DNA of 64,000 nt from Clostridiaceae bacterium. GTDB taxonomy: Bacteria; Bacillota; Clostridia; Saccharofermentanales; DTU023. Of the stretch, positions 51,383 through 60,318 are shown in pieces. The notes under the pieces are model-generated. The model was not told where the DNA came from, did no database searches, and worked only from the letters and a program-made list of their open reading frames with translations. Location of the stretch: positions 1 through 64,000 of the forward strand of contig DUPV01000024.1 of assembly GCA_012838135.1 (NCBI GenBank), given 5' to 3'. The position numbers were made by a program, and so were the translations under genes. Each line of letters opens with the position of its first letter. Position 1 is the first letter of the stretch.

Positions 51383-52495
51383 ATGAACCAATACATTCGT
51401 TTAGATATAAAAAACATTGAACAAATGCAGGAGTCGGAACTTCTGCATTTGCTACAATTCAATTTTGATTTTTCTAATGAATTTATCAAAGTTTCCGACT
51501 CAAAAAATCAGCTGAATTATCTTTTATTCGACATACCGACAGATAAATATATATTATTTGATTGGTGTGAATCTGAAAATTTCAAAACCGCAGACTGCAG
51601 CCTGCAAAAAGCTTTTTATTTTACATTGTTAAAAATTATTACCGATAATTTATCTGAACTGCATCAACATTTACTAAAACCGAATCTCAATTTAATCCGA
51701 CCAGAATTAATTACATTTTGCCAAAATCATTCAATTATTACAGAAATTCAATGGTTTGTTTTACCCTCGGATTTGCATGTCGGAATACCCGGTTCTGCAA
51801 TCAGGCAAAAAGCCGGTAACCTTTGGAATTATATTGCATCTGACAAATCTGAATTGAAAAACATTGTTATGAGCCATTATCAATTGATCGCAGAAGATCG
51901 TCATAAAGAAGCCAGAGATTTATTAGATAATTATATTGAAAATGAAGCATTAATCAATCATTCGGCAAATTTTGAACAAAAATCTGAAAAAGCTAGCAGG
52001 GAAACAAGAGCTAAAAGAAAATCAGAAACAATGAAAAACTCAAAAACAATCAAAAATAAAAAATCATATAAAAACGGCTTAATTAAAAAAATCGTGTATC
52101 GACTGAAAAATGTAAATAAGTATAAAAAAACTGTTCCGAGTGAAACAACGGTTCCAATCAATCCTCAAGATGATCTGTTTCGTTTAGCCATGCTGTCAGA
52201 AGGACCTCCGGGCACACTGGCCGAGAGTGAAGGAATGAGAGCATTTGTTCTGGTAGATGAATTTTTGATCGGCAGAGATAAAATGATTTGTGATTTAGTT
52301 TTAACTCAATCAACTATCGGCAGAGTGCATGCCAGAATTTCTCGACATGGCAGCCATTATTTTTTAGAAGATCTCGGTTCTGCCAACGGAACAACTTTAG
52401 ATGAAAAAAAGCTTAACAAACATCAAACTTATCTGTTGCCGGATCAATGTCGTTTGAAGTTTGCTGAGCGAACTTTTTATTTTCATGTTGAATAG
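51383..52495 (+). CDS. FHA-domain protein with probable DUF6382 N-terminus
   Basis: 370 aa; C-terminal LIGRDKMICDLVLTQSTIGRVHARISRHGSHYFLEDLGSANGTTLDEKKL. Confidence 0.85.
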   Translation: MNQYIRLDIKNIEQMQESELLHLLQFNFDFSNEFIKVSDSKNQLNYLLFDIPTDKYILFDWCESENFKTADCSLQKAFYFTLLKIITDNLSELHQHLLKPNLNLIRPELITFCQNHSIITEIQWFVLPSDLHVGIPGSAIRQKAGNLWNYIASDKSELKNIVMSHYQLIAEDRHKEARDLLDNYIENEALINHSANFEQKSEKASRETRAKRKSETMKNSKTIKNKKSYKNGLIKKIVYRLKNVNKYKKTVPSETTVPINPQDDLFRLAMLSEGPPGTLAESEGMRAFVLVDEFLIGRDKMICDLVLTQSTIGRVHARISRHGSHYFLEDLGSANGTTLDEKKLNKHQTYLLPDQCRLKFAERTFYFHVE

Positions 52496-52531
52496 ACTTA
52501 TCTAATTATGACAGAAAAAGTCTCATTGTTA

Positions 52532-53161
52532 TTACTTTGTACCGAACAATCTATCACCTGCATCTCCCAGGCCGGGAACAATATATGCATGTTCGTTTAA
52601 ACCTTCATCTAGTGCCGCACAGAAAATCGGCACATCGGGATGAGAGGAATGAAGATTGTGAATACCCTCGGGAGCAGCAATTATACAGACAAATTTTATT
52701 GAAGTAATATTGCGTTTTTTTAGTTGACTAACAGCATCTACTGCCGAAACACCGGTTGCCAGCATCGGATCTAAAAGAATTACATCTCTGCTTTCAACAT
52801 CTTCCGGTAATTTACAATAATATTCAACCGCTTCCAAAGTTTCAGGATCCCGGTAAAGTCCGATATGACCAACTTTAGCCATCGGAATCAAATCCAGCAT
52901 ACCATCAACCATACCAAGACCTGCTCTTAAAATCGGAACCAATGCAAGACTTTTTCCGGCAATTATTTTTGCTTTAGCAACAGCCACCGGAGTTTCAATT
53001 TCAACAGTTTTTAAAGGGAGATCCCGTGTAACTTCATACGCCATCAGGCGCGATACTTCGGTAGTCAATTCTCGAAACTCTTTAGTCGTAGTATTTTTAT
53101 CACGCATTAATGAGATTTTGTGTTGGATTAAGGGATGATCAAAAATAAAGACGTTTTCCAT
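52532..53161 (-). CDS. upp: Uracil phosphoribosyltransferase
   Basis: 209 aa; [73 protein letters not shown]. Confidence 0.97.
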   Translation of the reverse strand: MENVFIFDHPLIQHKISLMRDKNTTTKEFRELTTEVSRLMAYEVTRDLPLKTVEIETPVAVAKAKIIAGKSLALVPILRAGLGMVDGMLDLIPMAKVGHIGLYRDPETLEAVEYYCKLPEDVESRDVILLDPMLATGVSAVDAVSQLKKRNITSIKFVCIIAAPEGIHNLHSSHPDVPIFCAALDEGLNEHAYIVPGLGDAGDRLFGTK

Positions 53162-53435
53162 CTAAACCTCCTGGAAGATATTTATCTTTGGTTATTTTAA
53201 CGAATTTGGCAGGCATAAACAAGAATTTATTATATTTGAATAGCATCAATTTATAGCAAATATTTAATTGCAATTATTATTGACATTTTAACTACTCTCG
53301 ATAACTAAATTCCAACTCCTTTACCGGAGCTTCTTAGACTGGAACTTAACTTTGCAATTAACTTGACATTTTAACTCAAATAAATTGCTTGACAGATTTA
53401 TTTTAATTGCCTACAATTGCAAAGCAATTAAAAGT

Positions 53436-53512
<77 letters not shown>

Positions 53513-53515
53513 CAC

Positions 53516-53566
53516 AGAATGGACTGTTTCAAAAGAAATCACTTTTTGAGATAGTCCATTCTTTTT
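53516..53566 (+). terminator. Intrinsic terminator downstream of tRNA-Arg
   Basis: AGAATGGACT (53516-53525) / AGTCCATTCT (53553-53562), then T-rich. Confidence 0.85.
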
Positions 53567-53859
53567 CCTAAAAAAAGACAATCTATTGTTATTTGAAATT
53601 TTTATCCAATTTTTAAATTGTTCGGCTTAATGTTTAATCGATCAATGACCATTTACTAAGTTGTTTTATTGTCATAATTATCATTGGTTGAAAGAACTGC
53701 TGATTTATCCATTTGTTCAAATTAATTCAGATAATTAAAAACATTTTTCAAAACGACCCCGATTTTAAAAAACTTCCTACGAAACCTATAACTATAGACC
53801 AAAAACAATAACAAGGGTTTATAAAAATTAAATTCAAAATATTAAAGGAGAACAAAAAA

Positions 53860-54780
53860 ATGAATAAAAAATTAAGCTTGTTAGCAATCATTTCGCTGGT
53901 GTTGGCACTTTTCCTCACAAGTTGTGCAGGCCAAGCAAAATCAAATCCTAAAATGGAAGCAAAGGATACTGAAAGAGGTGTAATCGTACTTTCTGTAAAT
54001 CCTGAAATCGAAATTGAATACGATAAAGACGGTAAGGTAACCGATGTTCGCGGTTCAAACCAAGACGGTACAAAAATTGTAAAAGATTATGATAATTATA
54101 TTGGCAAGGATTCAACTGTCGTTCTTCAAGAATTAGTTGATAAAATCAATGATGCAGGATATTTTATTCAAGAAGTTGGTGAATCAGAAAAAGTGTTAAC
54201 TTTACAATTAAAAGAAGGTTCTTTCTTACCAAATGATAATTTTATTGCTAATATTGGAAAAGCCGTCGAAGAAAAAGTTGGCGAATTAAATGTTGATGTA
54301 GAAGTCGGTACTGACAGCAATGACAAAAACAAAGATAAGAAAGATGAGAAAAAAGACAATGTCTCCAACCAGGATGACAAAAATGACAACAAAGACAAAA
54401 ACGATAAAAAAGATAAAAACGATAAAAAGGATAAAAACGATAAAAACGATAAAAAGGATAATGTCTCCAATCAGGATGATAAAAAAGACAACAAGAACTC
54501 TATAACAATTCCGGTAGCACCTGCCAAAAATCATACAGACTATGATGACACCGATTATGGAACAACGCCTGCAACAACAGCTGCTCCGACAGTAGATGAC
54601 ACCGATTATGATGACACCGATTATGCTCCGACTGCAGCACCGACTGTTGCTCCGACAGTAGATGACACTGATTATGATGATACCGACTATGCTCCGACTG
54701 CAGCTCAAACTGCTGCTCCGACAGTAGATGATTCGGACTATGATGACTCAAACTACGACGATTCAGATTATGATGACTAG
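53860..54780 (+). CDS. Lipoprotein with RsgI-like domain, Lys/Asp-rich tract and DDTDY repeats
   Basis: Lipobox FLTSCAG; VIVLSVNPEIEIEYDKDGKVTDVRGSNQDG resembles RsgI extracytoplasmic domain; KDKNDKKDKNDK; APTVDDTDYDDTDY repeats. Confidence 0.75.
   Translation: MNKKLSLLAIISLVLALFLTSCAGQAKSNPKMEAKDTERGVIVLSVNPEIEIEYDKDGKVTDVRGSNQDGTKIVKDYDNYIGKDSTVVLQELVDKINDAGYFIQEVGESEKVLTLQLKEGSFLPNDNFIANIGKAVEEKVGELNVDVEVGTDSNDKNKDKKDEKKDNVSNQDDKNDNKDKNDKKDKNDKKDKNDKNDKKDNVSNQDDKKDNKNSITIPVAPAKNHTDYDDTDYGTTPATTAAPTVDDTDYDDTDYAPTAAPTVAPTVDDTDYDDTDYAPTAAQTAAPTVDDSDYDDSNYDDSDYDD
54583..54777 (+). repeat. 66-bp (22-aa) in-frame tandem repeat, about 3 copies
   Basis: APTVDDTDYDDTDYAPTAAPTV / APTVDDTDYDDTDYAPTAAQTA / APTVDDSDYDDSNYDDSDYDD at 54583, 54649, 54715. 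Confidence 0.9.
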
Positions 54781-54871
54781 AATTTTAATTAATGATCACT
54801 ATCTGAACAAAAACCGATCATAAAACACGCAAAACAAAAACTGTTTTGAACAATCCGGAAATGCTTTTTAT

Positions 54872-55564
54872 ATGATTAAGAAAAAAGGAATTTTAAAACT
54901 ACGTAACGAAAAAAAATATAATATCAATCATGCAGACGCTTTCATACTAAGCCAAACATTGAAAAGGGTTTTCCGGCATGATAATAATTCTGACTCACAC
55001 GGTAATTACCGTGTGAGTAGTTTATATTTTGACACCCTTTACGATAAAGCTTTAATTCAAAATATTTCCGGGATAAATCAACGAGAAAAATTTCGCATAC
55101 GTTATTATAACAACGATTTTTCCTTTATCCGTTTAGAACGTAAAATAAAAATCAACGGTAAATGTGCAAAACAAACAGCACTCCTGGCCCAATCTGAAGT
55201 TCAACAAATTCTCAACGGAGAAATTGATTTTCTTCTACAAAAAGAAGATGCCCTGACAATTGAATTTTATTCAAAATTAAAAGGACAATTATTAAAACCG
55301 AAAACTATCGTGACTTATGACCGGGAGGCGTTTATTTATCACCCCGGCAATGTCCGAATTACCATAGATCGCAACTTAAGAACAACAACCAAAACTGATG
55401 ATTTTTTACAAATAAATAAGCACATCAATGTTTCAGACGGACTTGCTGTTTTGGAAGTAAAATATGATGAATTTCTGCCGGATCTCGTAAAGATGGCAGT
55501 CTGCTTGAACAATCGCCCGCTCACGGCTTATTCCAAGTATACTATGTGCAGAAAATACGATTAA
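54872..55564 (+). CDS. VTC-domain polyphosphate polymerase-like protein
   Basis: 230 aa; LRNEKKYNINHADAF, SSLYFDTLYDKAL, REKFRIRYYNND, RLERKIKINGKCAKQTA, TIDRNLRT, LEVKYDEFLP. Confidence 0.88.
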   Translation: MIKKKGILKLRNEKKYNINHADAFILSQTLKRVFRHDNNSDSHGNYRVSSLYFDTLYDKALIQNISGINQREKFRIRYYNNDFSFIRLERKIKINGKCAKQTALLAQSEVQQILNGEIDFLLQKEDALTIEFYSKLKGQLLKPKTIVTYDREAFIYHPGNVRITIDRNLRTTTKTDDFLQINKHINVSDGLAVLEVKYDEFLPDLVKMAVCLNNRPLTAYSKYTMCRKYD

Positions 55565-55656
55565 TAATTTATAAAGTATAAAACAGTAATCAGAAAATCA
55601 GACATAGAAATATAGAATCTAATAAATCTACAAATTAATAAACAGGAGACAGTTTC

Positions 55657-56340
55657 ATGTATATGACAATTACCTTTCAGGACATTTTCAAATCAAGTTT
55701 TTTAGAAAATATCAATGCAGTTCCGCTCATGGATATGTTAATTACATTGTTACTCTCATTCGTACTCGGTATATTCATCTTTTTTATTTATAAAAAAACA
55801 TATTCCGGTGTAATGTATTCTGCCAGCTTCGGAATCACCTTGATCGCTCTCAGCATGATTACCGCACTCTTGATTTTGGCTGTAACCAGTAATGTTGTTT
55901 TATCACTCGGTATGGTCGGTGCACTCTCAATCGTGCGTTTCCGAACCGCTATCAAAGAACCCTCCGACATCGCTTTTTTATTTTGGAGTATTGCTGTCGG
56001 TATCGTACTTGCTGCAGGCTTGATTCCTCTCGCCTTGTTCGGCAGTTTTTTCATCGGAATAATTATGCTGATTTTTGCCAATACAAAAACTCATGAACAA
56101 CCATATATACTGGTCGTACACTGCATTGATGAAGATGTTGAAAAAGAAATTCTCAGCCATATCAACGGTTCAGTCAAACGATTTTCTTTAAAGAGTAAAA
56201 CTATCATGCCCGAACAGATTGAGTTGAATTATGAGATTAGATTGAAATCTGCCGACAGTTCATTTATTAATGAATTAGCTGCCATTAAAGGTGTCAATCA
56301 TACCGTGATGGTTTCGTACAACGGCGATTATATGAGTTAA
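55657..56340 (+). CDS. DUF4956-family membrane protein
   Basis: 227 aa; SLGMVGALSIVRFRTAIKEPSDIAFLFWSIAVGI motif; after VTC and before CotH. Confidence 0.85.
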   Translation: MYMTITFQDIFKSSFLENINAVPLMDMLITLLLSFVLGIFIFFIYKKTYSGVMYSASFGITLIALSMITALLILAVTSNVVLSLGMVGALSIVRFRTAIKEPSDIAFLFWSIAVGIVLAAGLIPLALFGSFFIGIIMLIFANTKTHEQPYILVVHCIDEDVEKEILSHINGSVKRFSLKSKTIMPEQIELNYEIRLKSADSSFINELAAIKGVNHTVMVSYNGDYMS

Positions 56341-56416
56341 TCAGGTCGCAACAAAGAGTCTGCGTCATCACAACAAAATTTGTAAAATTTAAAAATAAAG
56401 TCACCGCCTAGTAAAA

Positions 56417-57820
56417 ATGTTAAAACACAAACACATTGACAAAATAATCATTGTAATTTTGCTTGTTGCTTCCCTCTTTACCATTCTATTCATGAACGGG
56501 AATCTGGGTGTTCTGCCTGCCGGACAAAATCCCGGCTATGAGCATCGTTTGTTCGATGATAGTCGCGTTCATGAGATAAATATTTATTGTGAACAATGGG
56601 ATGAAATTCTCACAGATCCGCGAGCAGAACAATATAAACATGCAGATATTGAAATCGACGGTGAGCGTTTTAATAATGTCGGTTTCAGAACAAAAGGCAA
56701 CAATTCTTTGCGTTTGACACATAAATACGGCTTAGAACGATATAGCTTTAAAATCGAATTTGACCATTATGCTGCCAACAGTTATTACGGCTTGGATAAA
56801 TTCTCTTTAGATTCTTCTTTCCAAGATAACAGTTACTTAAAATCTTACATTACCTATGACATGATGGCCTTTATGGGTGTTCCTTCTCCCCTGACCAGCT
56901 ATGTTTGGTTGACAATTAACGATCAGGCTTGGGGACTTTATTTAGCAATTGAAGAACCGGAACATGCTTTTGCCCGAAGAAATTTCGGTGTCAGTCATGG
57001 TCAACTCTATAAACCTGACTATAAAAATATTGATGCCGAAAATGCTGATGTTGCTTTAAGATATATTGACGATAATCCGGAAAATTATGACAATATTTTT
57101 CGTAAAGCAAAATTTGATCCGACCGAACAGGATAAAAAGAATTTAATCCGGGCCTTACAGATTTTATCCACCGGAGAAAATTTAACTGATGCCGTAAATA
57201 TTGATTCTGTCTTAAAATTCTTTCCGGTACAGGTTTTTGTCGTAAATCTGGACGGTTATTTAGGTAAAAACGGCCACAATTATTTTCTCTATGAAGAAAA
57301 CGGAATTATCAGTATGCTGCCGTGGGATTACAACCTGGCTTTCGGAACTTATTCACTCGGTATGCCGGAACCGATTAATGATGCCGAACTCTATATCAAT
57401 CATCCGATTGTTACGCCGGCTGCAGGTGAAATCATGTTCAAGCGTCCTCTATATCATCATCTGATGAAAAATCCGGATTGTTTTGCCCAATATAAAGAGA
57501 ACTTCGATTATCTGATTCGCGAATATTTTGAATCAGGCTACTTTTCACTGAAAGTTACTGAAACAATTGCCATGATCTCGCCCTATGTCAAAAAAGATCC
57601 GACTGCTTTTTGTTCCTTTGAAGATTATAAAATCGGTGTTCAAACATTTACCGACTTTTGTCTTTTACGAGCCGAAAGCATCCGCGGTCAACTTAACGGA
57701 ACCATACCCGCCACTATTGCCGGTCAAATTACTGCTCGGGAAGAAAATCCCGATGTATTTATTGATGCATCCAACGTTTGGCTGCCTGATCTCGGTGAAG
57801 TCGCCGATTTAAAAAAATGA
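56417..57820 (+). CDS. CotH-family protein kinase
   Basis: 467 aa; VGFRTKGNNSLR, YSFKIEFDHY, YGLDKFSLDSSFQD, WGLYLAIEEPEHAF, VVNLDGYLGKNGHNYFLYEENGIISMLPWDYNLAFG. Confidence 0.92.
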   Translation: MLKHKHIDKIIIVILLVASLFTILFMNGNLGVLPAGQNPGYEHRLFDDSRVHEINIYCEQWDEILTDPRAEQYKHADIEIDGERFNNVGFRTKGNNSLRLTHKYGLERYSFKIEFDHYAANSYYGLDKFSLDSSFQDNSYLKSYITYDMMAFMGVPSPLTSYVWLTINDQAWGLYLAIEEPEHAFARRNFGVSHGQLYKPDYKNIDAENADVALRYIDDNPENYDNIFRKAKFDPTEQDKKNLIRALQILSTGENLTDAVNIDSVLKFFPVQVFVVNLDGYLGKNGHNYFLYEENGIISMLPWDYNLAFGTYSLGMPEPINDAELYINHPIVTPAAGEIMFKRPLYHHLMKNPDCFAQYKENFDYLIREYFESGYFSLKVTETIAMISPYVKKDPTAFCSFEDYKIGVQTFTDFCLLRAESIRGQLNGTIPATIAGQITAREENPDVFIDASNVWLPDLGEVADLKK

Positions 57821-57983
57821 TAAAATAGTTTGTCAAAATCTGCATCTACTGACCATTTCTTAATATCAAAATTTATCTAATAAATTCAATAGTCGATGAA
57901 AAAAACAAGAACAACTATACATAAAACATAATAAGAATCACGTTTTTATGTGTAAAATATTATCGTTAAAGATATTCTCATGA

Positions 57984-58946
57984 TTAAAAGAAACCATAAG
58001 ACTTAAAAATGCTGATAAAAACAAAAAGCGTAAACGTTGAGAAAACTGTAGTATAAACTAACAATTGTGCTGCCAGCTGTTCATTGCCTCCCATTTGTTG
58101 AGCCATTGTATAAGAAGTAACCGCAACCGGTCCGCCAAACAAGACTAAGAACAAAGCTAAAGCTTCTCCCCTTATTCCCATCGGAATAATAATTAACATC
58201 ACAATCAGAGGAATCAGAATCAGCCTGAACAATAAACCTTCAAACAAAAGTTTGCGTGATTCCCGATCTGTCGTAAAAACAAATCTACCGCCTAAAGCAA
58301 ATAAAGCCAAAGGTGTTGCCATTTTTCCCAAAGGAAATAAAACGTTAAATAACCAATCAGACACTGAAACATTGAAGTAATTTAAAACAAGCGCAAGTAA
58401 GGATGAAATGATCAGGGGATTCTTCAAAATCCTTGCTAATACCTTGATGAAAGATACTTTTTCTTTAGCATAAAAAGAAAAAACCAGCACTGCCAAAACA
58501 TTGAACAAAGGGATAAACATTACTGTCATTACACCACCTAAAGCAGAGACTTCTGTTCCCATGATGCTTTCAGTTAATTCTATTCCCAAAAGAATGAAAT
58601 TCGAACGAAATGAATTCTGAATCATAACGGATTTATCTGCATTGGGAATATTTCTTTTTCCATAATAAATCATCGCCAACAGGAAAAAAACCAAAACACA
58701 GATTAAGCCGATTAATAACGGACGTGAAAGATTAACTGAAGCAAAATCCGAACGATAAATGTTAAAAAACAAATTTAAGGGTAAAAATATTCTAAACACA
58801 ATCGTATTTATATCCAAAAAAGTTGCCGAGCTGATTTTCAGAATTTTCTTACTTGTAAATCCCAAGAACAAATAAATAATAAAAGGAGCTACACAAGAAA
58901 ACGACAATAACAATATATCCACAATTCCACACTCTCTAATTAACAA
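57984..58946 (-). CDS. AEC-family transporter
   Basis: 320 aa multi-TM; ATPLALFALGGRF, LFGGPVAVTSYTMAQQMGGNEQLAAQLLVYTTVFSTFTLF. Confidence 0.88.
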   Translation of the reverse strand: MLIRECGIVDILLLSFSCVAPFIIYLFLGFTSKKILKISSATFLDINTIVFRIFLPLNLFFNIYRSDFASVNLSRPLLIGLICVLVFFLLAMIYYGKRNIPNADKSVMIQNSFRSNFILLGIELTESIMGTEVSALGGVMTVMFIPLFNVLAVLVFSFYAKEKVSFIKVLARILKNPLIISSLLALVLNYFNVSVSDWLFNVLFPLGKMATPLALFALGGRFVFTTDRESRKLLFEGLLFRLILIPLIVMLIIIPMGIRGEALALFLVLFGGPVAVTSYTMAQQMGGNEQLAAQLLVYTTVFSTFTLFVFISIFKSYGFF

Positions 58947-59019
58947 TTTCTATTTTCTTAATTATACAAAACTTATTATCTTAATTGTGGCAATATAATA
59001 ACTTTTATCATAATTGTTA

Positions 59020-59057
59020 AGCATAAGTGGAAAAATTGTTACTTTTCCACTTATGCT
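59020..59057. repeat. Perfect 15-bp inverted repeat
   Basis: AGCATAAGTGGAAAA (59020-59034) / TTTTCCACTTATGCT (59043-59057), 8-nt loop. Confidence 0.9.
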
Positions 59058-59197
59058 GCTGGCATATTCCATGTCAATTCAGGAGCAAATAAATATGTTG
59101 ATATATTTAATGTGTGATTTCCACCAGTAGTATGAGTTGTTGTTACTGGTGGTGCTTCTGCTTTTGTTATATTTATTATTGGTACTATTTCACACAT
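59051..59197 (-). pseudogene. Short ORF, possible C-terminal fragment of a lost gene
   Basis: Minus-strand reading MCEIVPIINITKAEAPPVTTTHTTGGNHTLNISTYLFAPELTWNMPAA*; no clear RBS; downstream of sugar operon. Confidence 0.3.
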
Positions 59198-59285
59198 TAA
59201 GCGTATCATCGTATGCCTGTATGTCAACAATCCGGGCTTTTTATTTTCTTAGATGCGGGGACTCTCTTCACTCTCAAAGAATCTT

Positions 59286-60275
59286 TTACTTTGTTGTAAG
59301 TGCTGAATCAAATGCAATTGAAGAAGGTTTATAATTTAGTTTATTGATATATTCATAAGATTCAGTTGCCCCATAAATACGATCCATACCACTATCTTCC
59401 CATTCTACAGATAATGGACCTTCGTATTGAAAATAGTTTAATTCTCGAACTATTCCATCAAAATCTACATCACCATGGCCTACTGATACAAAATTCCATT
59501 TTCGTCTTGGATCTCCAAATTCTAAATGAGAACCAAGTATTCCAGCTTTATCATTTTTATTGACTTTCACATCTTTTATATGAACATGATAAATACGATC
59601 AAAGAAGTCTCTTAAAAATGATAATTCATTAACTCCTTGCCAAACCAAATGACTAGGATCATAATTTAGTCCCAATGTTTGTCTATTGTCAAAAACTTCA
59701 AATAATGTTTTTGTTGAATAATAATCAAAAGCAATTTCAGCAGGATGCACTTCTAAAGCAAATTTAACATCATATTCATCAAAAACATCAAAAATAGGAG
59801 TCCAAAGATCATAGATTTTTTTAAATCCATCGTCAATCATTTTCGTTGTTGTTTGAGGATATGAATACCAATATTTCCAAATAGGCGATCCGGTAAAACC
59901 TGTTACAACTTTAACACCCATTTTTGCAGCAGCTTCTGCTGTTCTTTTCATTTCTTTAATAGCCCAATTCGTAATTTCAGTAGGTTTCCCTGCAATTTCC
60001 TTAGGGGCAAAATTATCTAATCGAGGATCCCAATCATCTCCTACACATTGTCCTGTTAAATGAGCTGAAATAGCATAGCATTTCAGCCCATTTTCCGATA
60101 ATAAGTTTTTAATATTATCTATATATCCCGGTTCATCAATTGCTTTTGAAACATTGAAATGCGCATGTGTTGCTAATTCCAAACCATCATAACCAATTTC
60201 TGAAACTAGTTTGCATAAATCAGCAAGATCTATGTCACCAAATTGTCCTGATGCCAATGTAATTGGTCTTGTCAT
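59286..60275 (-). CDS. Sugar phosphate isomerase/epimerase (TIM barrel)
   Basis: ORF 59286-60359; GYDGLELATHAHFNV, FALEVHPAEIAFDYYS, LGLNYDPSHLVWQG, IYHVHIKDVKVN; AGGAGG RBS upstream of MTRPITL. Confidence 0.9.
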   Translation of the reverse strand: MTRPITLASGQFGDIDLADLCKLVSEIGYDGLELATHAHFNVSKAIDEPGYIDNIKNLLSENGLKCYAISAHLTGQCVGDDWDPRLDNFAPKEIAGKPTEITNWAIKEMKRTAEAAAKMGVKVVTGFTGSPIWKYWYSYPQTTTKMIDDGFKKIYDLWTPIFDVFDEYDVKFALEVHPAEIAFDYYSTKTLFEVFDNRQTLGLNYDPSHLVWQGVNELSFLRDFFDRIYHVHIKDVKVNKNDKAGILGSHLEFGDPRRKWNFVSVGHGDVDFDGIVRELNYFQYEGPLSVEWEDSGMDRIYGATESYEYINKLNYKPSSIAFDSALTTK

Positions 60276-60318
60276 TACCACATTCCTCCTAAATATCAAT
60301 CCAAAAGTAACAAAGAAA

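Noticed and set aside
54168-54751. Antisense ORFs over the repeat lipoprotein (100, 140 and 83 aa)
   Set aside because: Low-complexity mirror of the KDKND and DDTDY repeats (FLSFLSFLS, IIIGVIYC); no RBS or family features.
54583-54777. CRISPR-like direct repeats
   Set aside because: Repeats are contiguous in-frame 66-bp coding units without spacers, and no cas genes are present.
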